A DNA stretch of 64,000 bases from Pseudomonas chlororaphis subsp. chlororaphis (GTDB lineage Bacteria > Pseudomonadota > Gammaproteobacteria > Pseudomonadales > Pseudomonadaceae): contig NZ_CP027712.1 in the NCBI RefSeq assembly GCF_003945765.1, forward strand, positions 6,634,001 to 6,698,000. Direction: 5' to 3'. The stretch's first letter is position 1. Every line of letters begins with the position of its first letter. Shown here one piece after another: positions 36,753 through 46,896 of this stretch. Below the pieces are notes generated by a model. It made no database searches and was not told the origin of the DNA. It saw only the letters and a list, made by a program, of their open reading frames with translations. The position numbers were made by a program, and so were the translations under genes.

Positions 36753-36778
36753 GTAGGAGCGAGCCCGCTCACTCCTAC
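36753..36778. repeat. Short REP-type palindrome (family B)
   Basis: GTAGGAG and CTCCTAC arms around CGAGCCCGCTCA, between pstS and pstC. With the adjacent stem-loop it could reduce read-through from pstS. Confidence 0.6.
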
Positions 36779-36780
36779 AA

Positions 36781-36801
36781 GGTCCGGGACAGGCCCGGAC
36801 C
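36781..36801 (-). terminator. Stem-loop after pstS (partial terminator?)
   Basis: GGTCCGGG (36781-36788) with CCCGGACC (36794-36801), 5-base loop, 8 bases past the pstS stop. There is no T run on the minus strand, so it is more likely an attenuator or mRNA-stabilising hairpin that sets pstS above pstCAB. Confidence 0.5.
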
Positions 36802-36808
36802 TAGGGTG

Positions 36809-37807
36809 TTACTTCTTTACGACTGCAGCGCCTTCCTGCAGGCCCAGGTCAGCCAGTGCCTTGGCGGCGACTTTGGCTGGCAGTGGGATGTAGCCGTCTT
36901 TCACTACCACTTCCTGGCCCTGTTTCGACAGAACCAGTTTCACGAACTCGGCTTCCAGCGGGGCCAGAGGCTTGTTCGGGGCCTTGTTGATGTACACGTA
37001 CAGGAAGCGGGACAGCGGGTACTTGCCGTTCAGGGCGTTTTCTTCGGTGTCTTCGATGAAGTCGCTGCTGCCTTTCTTGGCCAGGGCCACGGTCTTCACG
37101 CTGGCGGTCTTGTAGCCGATGCCCGAGTAGCCGATGCCGTTCAGCGAGGAGCTGATGGACTGGACCACCGAAGCCGAACCAGGCTGTTCGTTGACATTAG
37201 GCTTGTAGTCGCCTTTGCACAGGGCTTCTTCCTTGAAGTAGCCGTAGGTGCCGGATACCGAGTTACGACCGAACAGCTGGACCGGCTTGTTGGCCAGGTC
37301 GCCGGTCACGCCCAGGTCGCCCCAGGTCTTGACGTCGGCCTTGGCGCCGCACAGGCGGGTCGACGAGAAGATCGCATCAACCTGTTCCATGGTCAGGTGC
37401 TGGATCGGGTTGTCCTTGTGCACGAACACCGCCAGGGCGTCCACCGCAACCGGGATGGCGGTTGGCTTGTAACCGTACTTCTGCTCGAAGGCAGCCAGTT
37501 CGGTGTCCTTCATCTTGCGGCTCATCGGGCCCAGGTTGGAGGTGCCTTCGGTCAGCGCAGGTGGCGCGGTGGCGGAGCCAGCGGCCTGAATCTGGATGTT
37601 TACGTTCGGGTATTCTTTTTTGTAGTGCTCGGCCCACAGGGTCATGAGGTTGGCCAGGGTATCGGAGCCGACGCTGGACAGGTTGCCCGACACACCAGTG
37701 GTCTTGGTGTAGCTCGGGATAGCAGGGTCAACAGCGGCAACCGCGTGGGCAGTCGCAACGCCAGCAGCGACAAAAGTCATTGCCGCCATCAAACGCTTCA
37801 GTTTCAT
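36809..37807 (-). CDS. pstS: Phosphate-binding protein PstS
   Basis: The periplasmic phosphate receptor of the Pst importer. The 332-aa protein has a Sec signal peptide (cleavage near AHAVAA) and phosphate-site loops: [10 protein letters not shown] near residue 45, the [19 protein letters not shown] segment near residue 80, and [11 protein letters not shown] near residue 185. It is the first gene of the pst operon and lies under the Pho box at 37885-37902. Confidence 0.96.
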   Translation of the reverse strand: MKLKRLMAAMTFVAAGVATAHAVAAVDPAIPSYTKTTGVSGNLSSVGSDTLANLMTLWAEHYKKEYPNVNIQIQAAGSATAPPALTEGTSNLGPMSRKMKDTELAAFEQKYGYKPTAIPVAVDALAVFVHKDNPIQHLTMEQVDAIFSSTRLCGAKADVKTWGDLGVTGDLANKPVQLFGRNSVSGTYGYFKEEALCKGDYKPNVNEQPGSASVVQSISSSLNGIGYSGIGYKTASVKTVALAKKGSSDFIEDTEENALNGKYPLSRFLYVYINKAPNKPLAPLEAEFVKLVLSKQGQEVVVKDGYIPLPAKVAAKALADLGLQEGAAVVKK

Positions 37808-37884
37808 GCCTTACTCCTAGCAGATAGGGTGTGTTAAGTCGGGCCAAGTATCTGTAGGCCGTGTGAACACTCTATGGCTGAAAT

Positions 37885-37902
37885 ATGACAATTAAATGAA
37901 AG
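37885..37902 (-). promoter_or_regulatory. Pho box upstream of pstS
   Basis: On the minus strand CTTTCAT-TTAA-TTGTCAT, two 7-mers with 4-base spacing matching the PhoB consensus. It lies 78 bases before the pstS ATG and overlaps the foot of the terminator at 37899-37932. Confidence 0.75.
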
Positions 37903-37932
37903 GCCAGCATTCGCGATGGAAGGCTGGCCTTT
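37899..37932 (-). terminator. Terminator of the MFS gene, abutting the pst promoter
   Basis: Perfect 10-bp stem AAAGGCCAGC (37899-37908) with GCTGGCCTTT (37923-37932), 14-base loop. On the minus strand it is followed by a T-rich stretch, shielding the pst promoter from upstream transcription. Confidence 0.7.
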
Positions 37933-37948
37933 CTTTATAGAGCGTTTT

Positions 37949-38047
37949 GTAGCCGCCGCCGAAGGCTGCGATAGGTCTGCAGGATCTCCAGGGCCCTGAA
38001 GATCGCCGCGCCCCTTCGGGTCGTTCGCAGCCTTCGGCAGCGGCTAC
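37949..38047. repeat. REP element (family A)
   Basis: About 99 bp with arms GTAGCCGCCGCCGAAGGCTG and CAGCCTTCGGCAGCGGCTAC, directly past the MFS stop. Confidence 0.8.
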
Positions 38048-38059
38048 AGGGTCACAGGA

Positions 38060-39358
38060 TCAGCGATCCTTTTTCCACAGGTACAGGCCGACCAGGATCC
38101 CGATGCTGCAAATAATTGCAACATAATAGGCCGGGCCCATCGGACTCTCCTTGAGCAGCGCGGTCACCACCATCGGCGTCAGGCCACCGAAGATCGCGTA
38201 GGCCAGGTTGTAGGAGAATGACAGGCCGCTGAAGCGCACCACCGCCGGGAAGGCCTTGACCATCACATACGGCACCGCGCCGATGGTGCCCACCAGCAGG
38301 CCGGTCAGCGCGTACAACGGGAACAGCCAGTCCGGGTGATCCAGCAGGCTGTGGTAGAAGGTCCAGGAAGTCGCCAGCAGCAACGCGCTGCCGAACACGA
38401 ATACCCGGCCGGCGCCAAAACGGTCGGCCAGCGCGCCGGACGCCACGCAACCCAGGCTCAGGAACACGATCGCCAGGCTGTTGGCCTGCAACGCGGTGGT
38501 CGGGGTGAAGTGATAGACCGTCTGCAGCACGGTCGGGGTCATCAGGATCACCACGATGATCCCGGCGGACAGCAGCCAGGTCAGCAGCATCGAGAGAATG
38601 ATCGCGCTGCGGTGGTCGCGCAGCACCGCGCGCAGCGGCACTTCCTCGGCCAGGGCCTTGCGCAGCTGCAGCTCGGCGAATACCGGGGTTTCGTGCAGCC
38701 AGCGGCGCAGGTACACCGAGAACAGGCCGAACACGCCGCCGAGCAGGAACGGAATCCGCCAGGCGTAATCGGCGACTTCGCCCGGGGTATAGATGCTGTT
38801 GATCGCGGTGGCCACCAGCGAACCCAGGAGAATGCCAGCCGTCAGGCCCGAGGTCAGGGTGCCGCAGGCGTAGCCGATATGCCGCTGCGGCACATGCTCG
38901 GAAACGAACACCCAGGCGCCCGGCACTTCACCGCCGATGGCCGCGCCCTGGATCACCCGCATCAGCAGCAACAGGATCGGCGCCCACATGCCGATCTGCG
39001 CGTAGGTCGGCAGCAGGCCCATGATCAGGGTCGGCACCGCCATCATGAAAATGCTCAGGGTGAACATCTTCTTGCGCCCGAGCAGGTCGCCGAAGTGCGC
39101 CATGACGATCCCGCCCAGGGGCCGGGCCAGATAGCCGGCGGCGAAGATGCCGAAGGTCTGCATCAGGCGCAGCCACTCGGGCATGTCCGCGGGGAAGAAC
39201 AGCTTGCCGACCACCGTGGCGAAGAACACGAAAATGATGAAGTCGTAGAACTCCAGCGCGCCGCCCAGGGCGGACAGCGACAGGGTCTTGTAGTCATTGC
39301 GGGTCAACGGACGAGCAGGTTGCGCGGGCTGCGCGACGCTCGAAGGCACAGTGGTCAT
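38060..39358 (-). CDS. MFS transporter, metabolite:H+ symporter type
   Basis: 432 aa with 12 predicted helices. The loop 2-3 motif GDLLGRKKMF and the N-terminal GGALEFYDFIIF fit the MHS (metabolite:H+ symporter) family, whose members move dicarboxylates, citrate, proline/betaine or shikimate; the substrate cannot be read. The ATG at 39358 (MTTVPSSV) is preferred over a 39-residue upstream extension that lacks coding character. A transporter occupies the same place next to pstS in P. aeruginosa. Confidence 0.85.
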   Translation of the reverse strand: MTTVPSSVAQPAQPARPLTRNDYKTLSLSALGGALEFYDFIIFVFFATVVGKLFFPADMPEWLRLMQTFGIFAAGYLARPLGGIVMAHFGDLLGRKKMFTLSIFMMAVPTLIMGLLPTYAQIGMWAPILLLLMRVIQGAAIGGEVPGAWVFVSEHVPQRHIGYACGTLTSGLTAGILLGSLVATAINSIYTPGEVADYAWRIPFLLGGVFGLFSVYLRRWLHETPVFAELQLRKALAEEVPLRAVLRDHRSAIILSMLLTWLLSAGIIVVILMTPTVLQTVYHFTPTTALQANSLAIVFLSLGCVASGALADRFGAGRVFVFGSALLLATSWTFYHSLLDHPDWLFPLYALTGLLVGTIGAVPYVMVKAFPAVVRFSGLSFSYNLAYAIFGGLTPMVVTALLKESPMGPAYYVAIICSIGILVGLYLWKKDR

Positions 39359-39746
39359 GGCAAGGGCTTCTCTTATAGTCGGTTCTGGAAGCCGCAACAG
39401 CGCTGGTTGTGGCCTGGCAGGTTCGGCACGATAGCAAATTGTTCGAAAAAGCACATAGACGGGCACAATTGACAATCAAAATCAGAACCGGATGGTCGTC
39501 GCCGGGCCTGTCGACCGATATACTCGCAGGCATTGGAGCAACGCCGCCCCGGCAAGGGTTGCTGTGCGAAAACGCCGCTGGGCGCCCCAGGCGCCGACTG
39601 GGCCAGCCGGTTTCGCAGAGTTTCCCTTTAGTACGCCTTACGAAGAACGTGACGAACGTAGTATGTTCGGGCTGAATCGTTTTTCCTCAAGACGGCTATT
39701 CACCTGAAGTACCAATGAAGAGTCACGGGTCAGAGGCACCCCCGGC
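39359..39746. other. Divergent intergenic region, no gene seen
   Basis: 388 bases between the MFS and thioesterase genes. It must contain both promoters. I see no RNA gene, repeat or recognisable operator. Confidence 0.5.
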
Positions 39747-40151
39747 ATGATAGAGCTCGAACAAGAAGATCCGATCCCGCAAGGCGACCTGGCCTTGCAA
39801 ATCACCGCGCTTCCCCGCGAAACCAACGGCTTTGGCGATATTTTCGGCGGCTGGCTGGTGGCGCAGATGGACCTGGCGGGTACCGCCATGGCCAGTCGCG
39901 TGGCCGGCGGGCGTGTCGCCACGGTCGCCATCGACCGTATGGCATTCCTGGTGCCGGTCGCGGTCGGCGCGCAGCTTTCCTTTTATACCCAGACCCTGGA
40001 AATCGGTCGCAGCTCGATCCAGATGATGGTCGAGGTCTGGAGCGACGATCCGCTGTCCAGCGAATGGCGCAAGGTCACCGAGGCGGTGTTCGTGTTCGTT
40101 GCCATCGACGGCAGTGGCCGCACCCGCTCGGTTCCACCCAGGGCCCGTTAA
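39747..40151 (+). CDS. yciA: YciA-type acyl-CoA thioesterase
   Basis: A hot-dog-fold thioesterase that hydrolyses acyl-CoAs. The 134-aa protein shows the family core ETNGFGDIFGGWLVAQMDLA (residues 26-45), containing the catalytic N and D region, and RVATVAIDRMAF. No strong ribosome-binding site precedes the ATG. Confidence 0.9.
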   Translation: MIELEQEDPIPQGDLALQITALPRETNGFGDIFGGWLVAQMDLAGTAMASRVAGGRVATVAIDRMAFLVPVAVGAQLSFYTQTLEIGRSSIQMMVEVWSDDPLSSEWRKVTEAVFVFVAIDGSGRTRSVPPRAR

Positions 40152-40223
40152 ATTCGGCGTGGGTTAAACCCGGCGGCTGTTACGTGGTCCATAGCAGCCC
40201 TGCTTTTGAACGAGAACAGCACC

Positions 40224-41123
40224 ATGCCTACCCCTCACGTTGAAACGGTGAAACTGGATGAACTGAACTGCTGGCGCATCCGCCACGGTCAGGCCGAACT
40301 GCTGGTGGCCCAGCAAGGCGCGCACATCCTCAGCTATCAATTGGCCGGGCAACCGCCGCTGATCTGGCTCAACGACGAGGCCGTGTTCAAGACCGGCAAA
40401 AGCATCCGCGCCGGCGTTCCGGTGTGCTGGCCGTGGTTCGGCAACTTCGCGCGCAACCCGCAAAGCGTCCAGGCCATGCGCCAGGGCAGCGAGCCGGCCG
40501 GCGCCCACGGCCTGGTCCGCGCCACCGACTGGGAACTGCTGGGCATCCAGGCCGAAGGCGAAAGTCTGCTGGTGGAACTGCAACTGCCGATCCCCGAAGG
40601 CGGGCTGCCAGGCTGGCCGCACCAGGTCGAACTGAAGCTGAGCATCCGCCTCGACGACCAACTGCACATCAACCTCACCAGCCACAACCTGGGCGACGAC
40701 ACAGTCACCATCAGCCAGGCGCTGCACAGCTACTTTGCGGTCAGCGATGTGCGCAAGGTGCATGTCGAAGGGTTGGACGGCCTGAATTACATCGAGACCC
40801 TGGATGACTGGAAGACTGCACAGCAGTCCGGCGACCTGCATTTCACCGGCGAGACCGACCGTATCTACCTCGACCCTCCGCCACAGCTGAGCATCGTCGA
40901 CCCGGCCTGGGAGCGGCGCATCCAGTTGACCAGCAACGGCTCGCGCTCGGCGGTGATCTGGAACCCGTGGATCGCTCGCGCCGAGCAGTTCAGCGACATG
41001 GCCGACGATGGCTGGCAACGCATGCTGTGCATCGAGACCGCCAACGTGATGGATGACGTGGTGACCCTGGCGCCAGGCGCCAGTCATACCCTGGGCGTGA
41101 GCGTTACCAGCGTAGCGCTGTAA
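40224..41123 (+). CDS. D-hexose-6-phosphate mutarotase (YeaD-like)
   Basis: An aldose-1-epimerase-family enzyme that interconverts anomers of hexose-6-phosphates. It is 299 aa from ATG 40224 (a TTG six codons upstream is possible). Conserved segments include AGVPVCWPWFG (residues 63-73), AHGLVRATDWEL, the catalytic-type H in ALHSYFAVSD, and ETDRIY. The protein is cytoplasmic. Confidence 0.9.
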   Translation: MPTPHVETVKLDELNCWRIRHGQAELLVAQQGAHILSYQLAGQPPLIWLNDEAVFKTGKSIRAGVPVCWPWFGNFARNPQSVQAMRQGSEPAGAHGLVRATDWELLGIQAEGESLLVELQLPIPEGGLPGWPHQVELKLSIRLDDQLHINLTSHNLGDDTVTISQALHSYFAVSDVRKVHVEGLDGLNYIETLDDWKTAQQSGDLHFTGETDRIYLDPPPQLSIVDPAWERRIQLTSNGSRSAVIWNPWIARAEQFSDMADDGWQRMLCIETANVMDDVVTLAPGASHTLGVSVTSVAL

Positions 41124-41130
41124 CGCCGTC

Positions 41131-41667
41131 CTACAGATCCGACTCCTGCACCACCCGCACTTTCTGCGCATCCAGCGCATAGGCTGCGTCGGCCAGGTCG
41201 TTGCTGACCGTCTCGATCTTCAGGTGGCCGGTCACCCACAGCGGCGTGTAGATATCGTCCAGCTTCACGCCCTTGGGGAAACGCACCAGCACCAGTTGAT
41301 TGGGTGGCGGTGGCGGCACATGGATGCAGGCGCCCGGGTAAGGCACGAGGAAAAACAGGGTGCTGCGCCCCTTGGCATCGGACTCCAGCGGCACCGGATA
41401 ACCGCCGATGCGGATGTCCTTGCCGTTCATGGCCGGCACGGTCTTGGTCGAATACATCACCGCCGGCAACCCCTTGCTCTGCTTCAGGCCGCCCTTTTCG
41501 GTAAAGGTGCCATTGGCTTCGGGGGAGTTGTGATCGATTTCCGGCATTTGCTCGAGGGCTTTCTGGTCCGACTTGGGCATCAGTTCGAGCCAGTCGGTTT
41601 CCGGCAGTTCACCGGCATGAGCCAGGCCCGGGCCCAGCAGAACAAGAGTCAACAGAAGACGGCGCAT
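41131..41667 (-). CDS. Exported DUF3299 protein
   Basis: 178 aa with a Sec signal peptide (MRRLLLTLVLLGPGLAHA). The mature part has the DUF3299 hallmark FFLVPYPGACIHVPPPPPNQ near residue 110, with a conserved Cys-Ile-His. Family function is unknown; it is often near metal or cell-envelope genes. The ATG at 41667 puts the signal peptide in register. Confidence 0.85.
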   Translation of the reverse strand: MRRLLLTLVLLGPGLAHAGELPETDWLELMPKSDQKALEQMPEIDHNSPEANGTFTEKGGLKQSKGLPAVMYSTKTVPAMNGKDIRIGGYPVPLESDAKGRSTLFFLVPYPGACIHVPPPPPNQLVLVRFPKGVKLDDIYTPLWVTGHLKIETVSNDLADAAYALDAQKVRVVQESDL

Positions 41668-41711
41668 GGAGGAGCTCGGCAAGAAAGGGACAAGACAACG
41701 CCGGGCATTCT

Positions 41712-41742
41712 AGCCCTCTCTACCTGCGCAGCAGAGAGGGCT
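41712..41742 (-). terminator. Hairpin after the GlsB gene
   Basis: Perfect 10-bp stem AGCCCTCTCT with AGAGAGGGCT, 11-base loop, just past the glsB stop. It has little T run, so terminator strength is uncertain. Confidence 0.6.
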
Positions 41743-41753
41743 TTGTCGCTAAA

Positions 41754-41999
41754 TCAGTTCTTTTTGACCAGGCCGTAGATCACCAGCAGCACGACCGCGC
41801 CAACCAGCGCGCCGATGAAGCCCGCGCCCTGGCCCGCCTGGTAGATGCCCAGGGCCTGGCCGCCGTAGGTGGCTGCCAGCGAACCGCCGATACCGAGCAG
41901 GATGGTCATGATCCAGCCCATGCTGTCATCGCCCGGTTTCAGGAAGCGAGCCAGCAGGCCAACGATCAAGCCGATAAAGATGGTTCCAATAATTCCCAT
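41754..41999 (-). CDS. GlsB/YeaQ/YmgE-family small membrane protein
   Basis: 81 aa, three membrane segments, with the Gly-rich family pattern (IGTIFIGLIVGLLARFL, GDDSMGWIMTILLGIGGS, ALVGAVVLLVIYGL). Relatives are stress-associated (transglycosylase-associated) membrane proteins of unclear role. AGAGGG lies 7 bases before the ATG. Confidence 0.9.
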   Translation of the reverse strand: MGIIGTIFIGLIVGLLARFLKPGDDSMGWIMTILLGIGGSLAATYGGQALGIYQAGQGAGFIGALVGAVVLLVIYGLVKKN

Positions 42000-42106
42000 G
42001 GCATTTCCCTCTGTATGAGTTAGGTATGCCAAAGCCTAGTTAGCGCATTGGCATCCTGCCATCAGAGAACGGCGGCCCCGATTGGTTCCACCGCAGCCTC
42101 AGGAAG

Positions 42107-43189
42107 TTATTCGGCGATCAGCGCTTCGACCTTGAGGATCTGCGCCTCGAGGGTTGCCTTGTCCTTGCAGCGCAGGTTGGCGTGACCGACCTTGCGCCCG
42201 ACCTTGAAGGCCTTGCCGTAGTGATGCAGGTGGCAATCGTCGATGGCGATGACTTTCTCCACCGCCGGCACTTCGCCGATGAAGTTGATCATCGCGCTCT
42301 CGCCGACCTTGGCGGTCGAGCCCAGCGGCAGGCCGGCGACAGCCCGCAGGTGGTTCTCGAACTGGCTGCACTCGGCGCCTTCGGTGGTCCAGTGCCCGGA
42401 GTTGTGCACCCGTGGCGCGATCTCGTTGGCCTTGAGGCCACCGTCGACTTCAAAGAACTCGAACGCCATCACGCCGACGTAGTCCAGCTGCTTGAGCACG
42501 CGGCTGGAATAGTCTTCGGCCAGGGCCTGTAGCGGGTGATCGCTGCTGGCCACGGACAGCTTGAGGATGCCGCTGTGGTGAGTGTTGTGCACCAGCGGGT
42601 AGAAGCGGGTTTCGCCATCGCGGGCGCGCACGGCGATCAGCGAGACTTCGCCGGTGAACGGCACGAAGCCCTCCAGCAGGCACCCCACGCTGCCCAGCTC
42701 GGCGAAAGTGCCGACCACGTCTTCAGGGCTGCGCAGGACTTTCTGGCCCTTGCCGTCGTAACCCAGGGTGCGGGTTTTCAGCACGGCCGGCAGGCCGATG
42801 CTGGCCACGGCGGCCTCCAGGTCGGCTTGCGACTGGATGTCGGCGAACGCCGGGGTCGGAATCCCCAGGTCCTTGAACATGCTCTTCTCGAACCAGCGAT
42901 CGCGGGCGATGCGCAGGGCTTCGGCACTCGGGTAGACCGGGACGAACTGCGACAGGAAGGCCACGGTTTCCGCCGGCACGCTTTCGAACTCGAAGGTCAC
43001 CAGGTCCACTTCGTCAGCCAGCTGGCGCAGGTGATCCTGATCGCCGTAGTCGGCTCGCAGGTGTTCGCCCAGGGCAGCGGCACAGGCGTCCGGAGCCGGG
43101 TCGAGAAAAGCGAAGTTCATCCCCAGCGGAGTGCCCGCCAGAGCCAACATGCGACCCAGTTGGCCGCCACCGATTACACCGATCTTCAT
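42107..43189 (-). CDS. purK: N5-carboxyaminoimidazole ribonucleotide synthase PurK
   Basis: An ATP-grasp enzyme that carboxylates AIR with bicarbonate in purine synthesis. The 360-aa protein starts KIGVIGGGQLGRML; the ATP-grasp region includes KTRTLGYDGKGQ and FEFFEVDGGLKANEIAPRVH, and the C-terminal domain has NSGHWTTEGAECSQFENH. The stop of purE lies a few bases upstream, so purE-purK form an operon handling consecutive steps. Confidence 0.96.
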   Translation of the reverse strand: MKIGVIGGGQLGRMLALAGTPLGMNFAFLDPAPDACAAALGEHLRADYGDQDHLRQLADEVDLVTFEFESVPAETVAFLSQFVPVYPSAEALRIARDRWFEKSMFKDLGIPTPAFADIQSQADLEAAVASIGLPAVLKTRTLGYDGKGQKVLRSPEDVVGTFAELGSVGCLLEGFVPFTGEVSLIAVRARDGETRFYPLVHNTHHSGILKLSVASSDHPLQALAEDYSSRVLKQLDYVGVMAFEFFEVDGGLKANEIAPRVHNSGHWTTEGAECSQFENHLRAVAGLPLGSTAKVGESAMINFIGEVPAVEKVIAIDDCHLHHYGKAFKVGRKVGHANLRCKDKATLEAQILKVEALIAE

Positions 43190-43200
43190 CGTCAAAAACC

Positions 43201-43692
43201 TCAGGCGATGCGTGGGTCTGGATTGTCCAGGACGCTGTCTGTCTGCTCAGCGCGGAATTTTTTCAGCACAGTATGAAATTGCGGATGCTTGGCGCCAAGG
43301 ATGCTCGCCGACAGCAGCGCGGCGTTGATCGCGCCGGCCTTGCCGATGGCCAGGGTGGCGACCGGAATGCCCGCGGGCATCTGCACGATGGAGAGCAGCG
43401 AGTCGACGCCCGAGAGCATCGACGACTGCACCGGAACGCCCAGCACCGGCAGGTGGGTCTTGGCCGCGCACATGCCTGGCAGGTGGGCCGCGCCACCGGC
43501 ACCGGCGATGATCACCTCGATGCCACGTGCTTCGGCATCGGTGGCGTACTGGAACAGCAGGTCCGGGGTGCGGTGGGCAGAGACCACTTTCACCTCGTAA
43601 GGGATGCCGAGCTTTTCCAGCATATCGGCGGTGTGGCTAAGGGTGGACCAATCGGACTTGGAGCCCATGATCACGCCAACCAATGCACTCAT
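43201..43692 (-). CDS. purE: N5-CAIR mutase PurE
   Basis: A class I PurE that rearranges N5-CAIR to CAIR. The 163-aa protein shows [10 protein letters not shown] (residues 9-18), SAHRTPD with the catalytic His (38-44), and [11 protein letters not shown] (64-74). It is the first gene of purEK. Its leader contains a terminator-like hairpin at 43730-43763. Confidence 0.97.
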   Translation of the reverse strand: MSALVGVIMGSKSDWSTLSHTADMLEKLGIPYEVKVVSAHRTPDLLFQYATDAEARGIEVIIAGAGGAAHLPGMCAAKTHLPVLGVPVQSSMLSGVDSLLSIVQMPAGIPVATLAIGKAGAINAALLSASILGAKHPQFHTVLKKFRAEQTDSVLDNPDPRIA

Positions 43693-43729
43693 CGTCGTGC
43701 CTCTTCTCTCTGGGCGCCCGCGGGCGCGT

Positions 43730-43763
43730 CAAAAACAACAAGCCACGCGGAGTGCGTGGCTTG
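43730..43763 (-). terminator. Terminator-like hairpin in the purE leader
   Basis: Perfect 10-bp stem CAAGCCACGC (43739-43748) with GCGTGGCTTG (43754-43763), 5-base loop. On the minus strand it is followed by TTGTTTTTG, like a Rho-independent terminator. It lies about 38 bases upstream of the purE ATG. It could end the lysR transcript or act as an attenuator of purEK. Confidence 0.6.
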
Positions 43764-44084
43764 AATGTGCGAATTATGGCCGGACGAACCGGCCGAAGGC
43801 CGCGCAGTATACCGAAAAAGGTGCATTAAACGCACTTTTGCCGACCATCTGTCATACACCATGTTTCAAGCGCAAAGCGGCGGTTTTATTGACTTCGGGG
43901 TCAGTCAGCATAGGCCAGGATCGTTGCCAGATTCCTGTAGCCGCTGCCGCAGGCTGCGATCGACGGCGAAGCCGGCGCAAAGGGGGTATTCCCACTCCTT
44001 CAGACAGACCGCGTCGCCAGGTTTTGCGGCCCCTGCGACGGAGTGCCGCCCAGAGCGAGCGCAGCCTTCGGCAGCGGCTACAGG
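43764..44084. other. Spacer between purE and the LysR gene
   Basis: About 320 bases with a GC-rich dyad (GGCCGGACGAACCGGCC, 43779-43795), a stretch of plausible promoter sequence, and a family A REP filling 43937-44081. No gene is seen. Confidence 0.5.
43937..44081. repeat. REP element (family A)
   Basis: About 145 bp with arms GTAGCCGCTGCCGCAGGCTG and GCAGCCTTCGGCAGCGGCTA. It ends just past the LysR stop. Confidence 0.8.
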
Positions 44085-45002
44085 TCAGGTGTTGCCTGTG
44101 CCCTGCGCCGCGCCGCCTTCGAGCTTGCGCCACAGCAGCCGGACGTTGGCCTTGCGCACCAGGGCGCAGCGGTACAGGCGGATCTCCAGCGGCACATGCC
44201 ATTGCGCGCCGCCGCAGACCACCAGTTCGCCACGGGCCAGTTCGGCGCGCACGCTCAGGTGCGGCACCCAGGCAATCCCCAGGCCTTCCAGGGCCATGCT
44301 CTTGAGGCTGTCGGCCATGGCGGTTTCATAGACCGTGGTGAAGCGCAGGTTGCGCTGGCGCAGCAGCTGGTTCACCGAACGCCCGAGAAACGCCCCGGCG
44401 CTGTACGCCAGCAGCGGCACGCTGGCCTCGCCTTCCAGGTCGAACAGCGGCTTGCCGGCGGCATCCGCCGCGCACACTGGCAGCATCTCGGTCTGGCCCA
44501 GGTGTAGCGAAGGAAAGATTTCCGGGTCCATCTGCATGGCCGAGTCCGGGTCATAGAAGGCCAGCATCAGGTCGCAGCCGCCTTCGCGCAGGGCATGCAC
44601 GGCGTCGCCGACGTTGGTCGCCACCAGCCGCGTGGCGATGTTCAGGCCTTCGTTACGCAACTGGGCGATCCAGCGCGGGAAAAAGCCCAGGGCCAGGGAG
44701 TGCGCCGCGGCGACTTGCATCACTTCGCCCTGCCCGCCTTCGAGGTGATGCAAGTGCCGCAGCACTTCGCCCAGTTGCTCGACCACCGTGCGCGCGGTCA
44801 CCAGGAACAGCTGCCCCGCCGCCGTCAGTTCGATCGGCGTGCGCGAGCGGTTGACCAGGGTCAGCCCCAGCGCCGCTTCCAGGCTGCGGATCCGTCGGCT
44901 GAAAGCCGGCTGGGTCACGAAGCGCCGTTCGGCGGCCTGCGAGAAGCTGCGGGTGGCGGCCAGGGCACTGAAGTCCTCGAGCCATTTGCTTTCCAGATTC
45001 AT
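44085..45002 (-). CDS. LysR-family regulator divergent from aspA
   Basis: 305 aa: N-terminal HTH (LAATRSFSQAAERRFVTQPA, residues 13-32) and a C-terminal substrate-binding-fold effector domain. The ATG at 45002 has GGGAGG about 5 bases upstream; upstream in-frame codons lack a site. The divergent layout with aspA, the same as at PA5428/PA5429, suggests it regulates aspartase, though the effector is not visible. Confidence 0.9.
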   Translation of the reverse strand: MNLESKWLEDFSALAATRSFSQAAERRFVTQPAFSRRIRSLEAALGLTLVNRSRTPIELTAAGQLFLVTARTVVEQLGEVLRHLHHLEGGQGEVMQVAAAHSLALGFFPRWIAQLRNEGLNIATRLVATNVGDAVHALREGGCDLMLAFYDPDSAMQMDPEIFPSLHLGQTEMLPVCAADAAGKPLFDLEGEASVPLLAYSAGAFLGRSVNQLLRQRNLRFTTVYETAMADSLKSMALEGLGIAWVPHLSVRAELARGELVVCGGAQWHVPLEIRLYRCALVRKANVRLLWRKLEGGAAQGTGNT

Positions 45003-45070
45003 CACGTCCTCCCGGGGAACGCACCATTTTAGATCACACGCTTGCCGCGCAAGCGGCGTCACACGGGCAT

Positions 45071-45087
45071 TATGCCGTTTATGCATA
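45071..45087. promoter_or_regulatory. Candidate LysR-type operator
   Basis: TATGC-N7-GCATA dyad in the 181-base gap between lysR and aspA, the expected place and symmetry for a LysR-family recognition site. No experimental support can be seen. Confidence 0.35.
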
Positions 45088-45183
45088 GGCCAGTGTTTAA
45101 CAGCATTGGCCCAAATTTTCCCGCAGGCCTAGGATTCGCAGCGTTCCGGCACAGACCGGGTCCATATCGAGATGATTTCTATC

Positions 45184-46608
<1,425 letters not shown>

Positions 46609-46675
46609 CCAACGCCCGCCCTGGCCACAGGGCACCGCTCACCAGGTCGAGGGACTAGACACCTCTCACCTTTTG

Positions 46676-46710
46676 AGGGCTTGGAGATTCTTCTCCAAGC
46701 CCTTTTTTTT
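46676..46710 (+). terminator. Strong terminator of aspA
   Basis: Perfect 12-bp stem AGGGCTTGGAGA with TCTCCAAGCCCT, 4-base loop, followed by eight T. It is 68 bases past the aspA stop. Confidence 0.93.
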
Positions 46711-46758
46711 GCCTGCTCCTTTACCTGCCCTTGAAACCGCCGCGCCCGCTTCGCGGTC

Positions 46759-46783
46759 GATCGCAGCCTGCGGCAGCGGCTAC
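46759..46783. repeat. Half REP element (family A)
   Basis: Only the right arm, CGCAGCCTGCGGCAGCGGCT with flanks, is clear; the left arm is degenerate. Confidence 0.6.
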
Positions 46784-46896
46784 AGATCCAGGCCTTTGCG
46801 ATACTTCGCCCAGGCTTTGGCCAAGCACAACCGGCCATCAGGGTAGATAATCGACCTCCCGCCGCGACCGGCAACGAATACCAAGGCATCCCGTCG

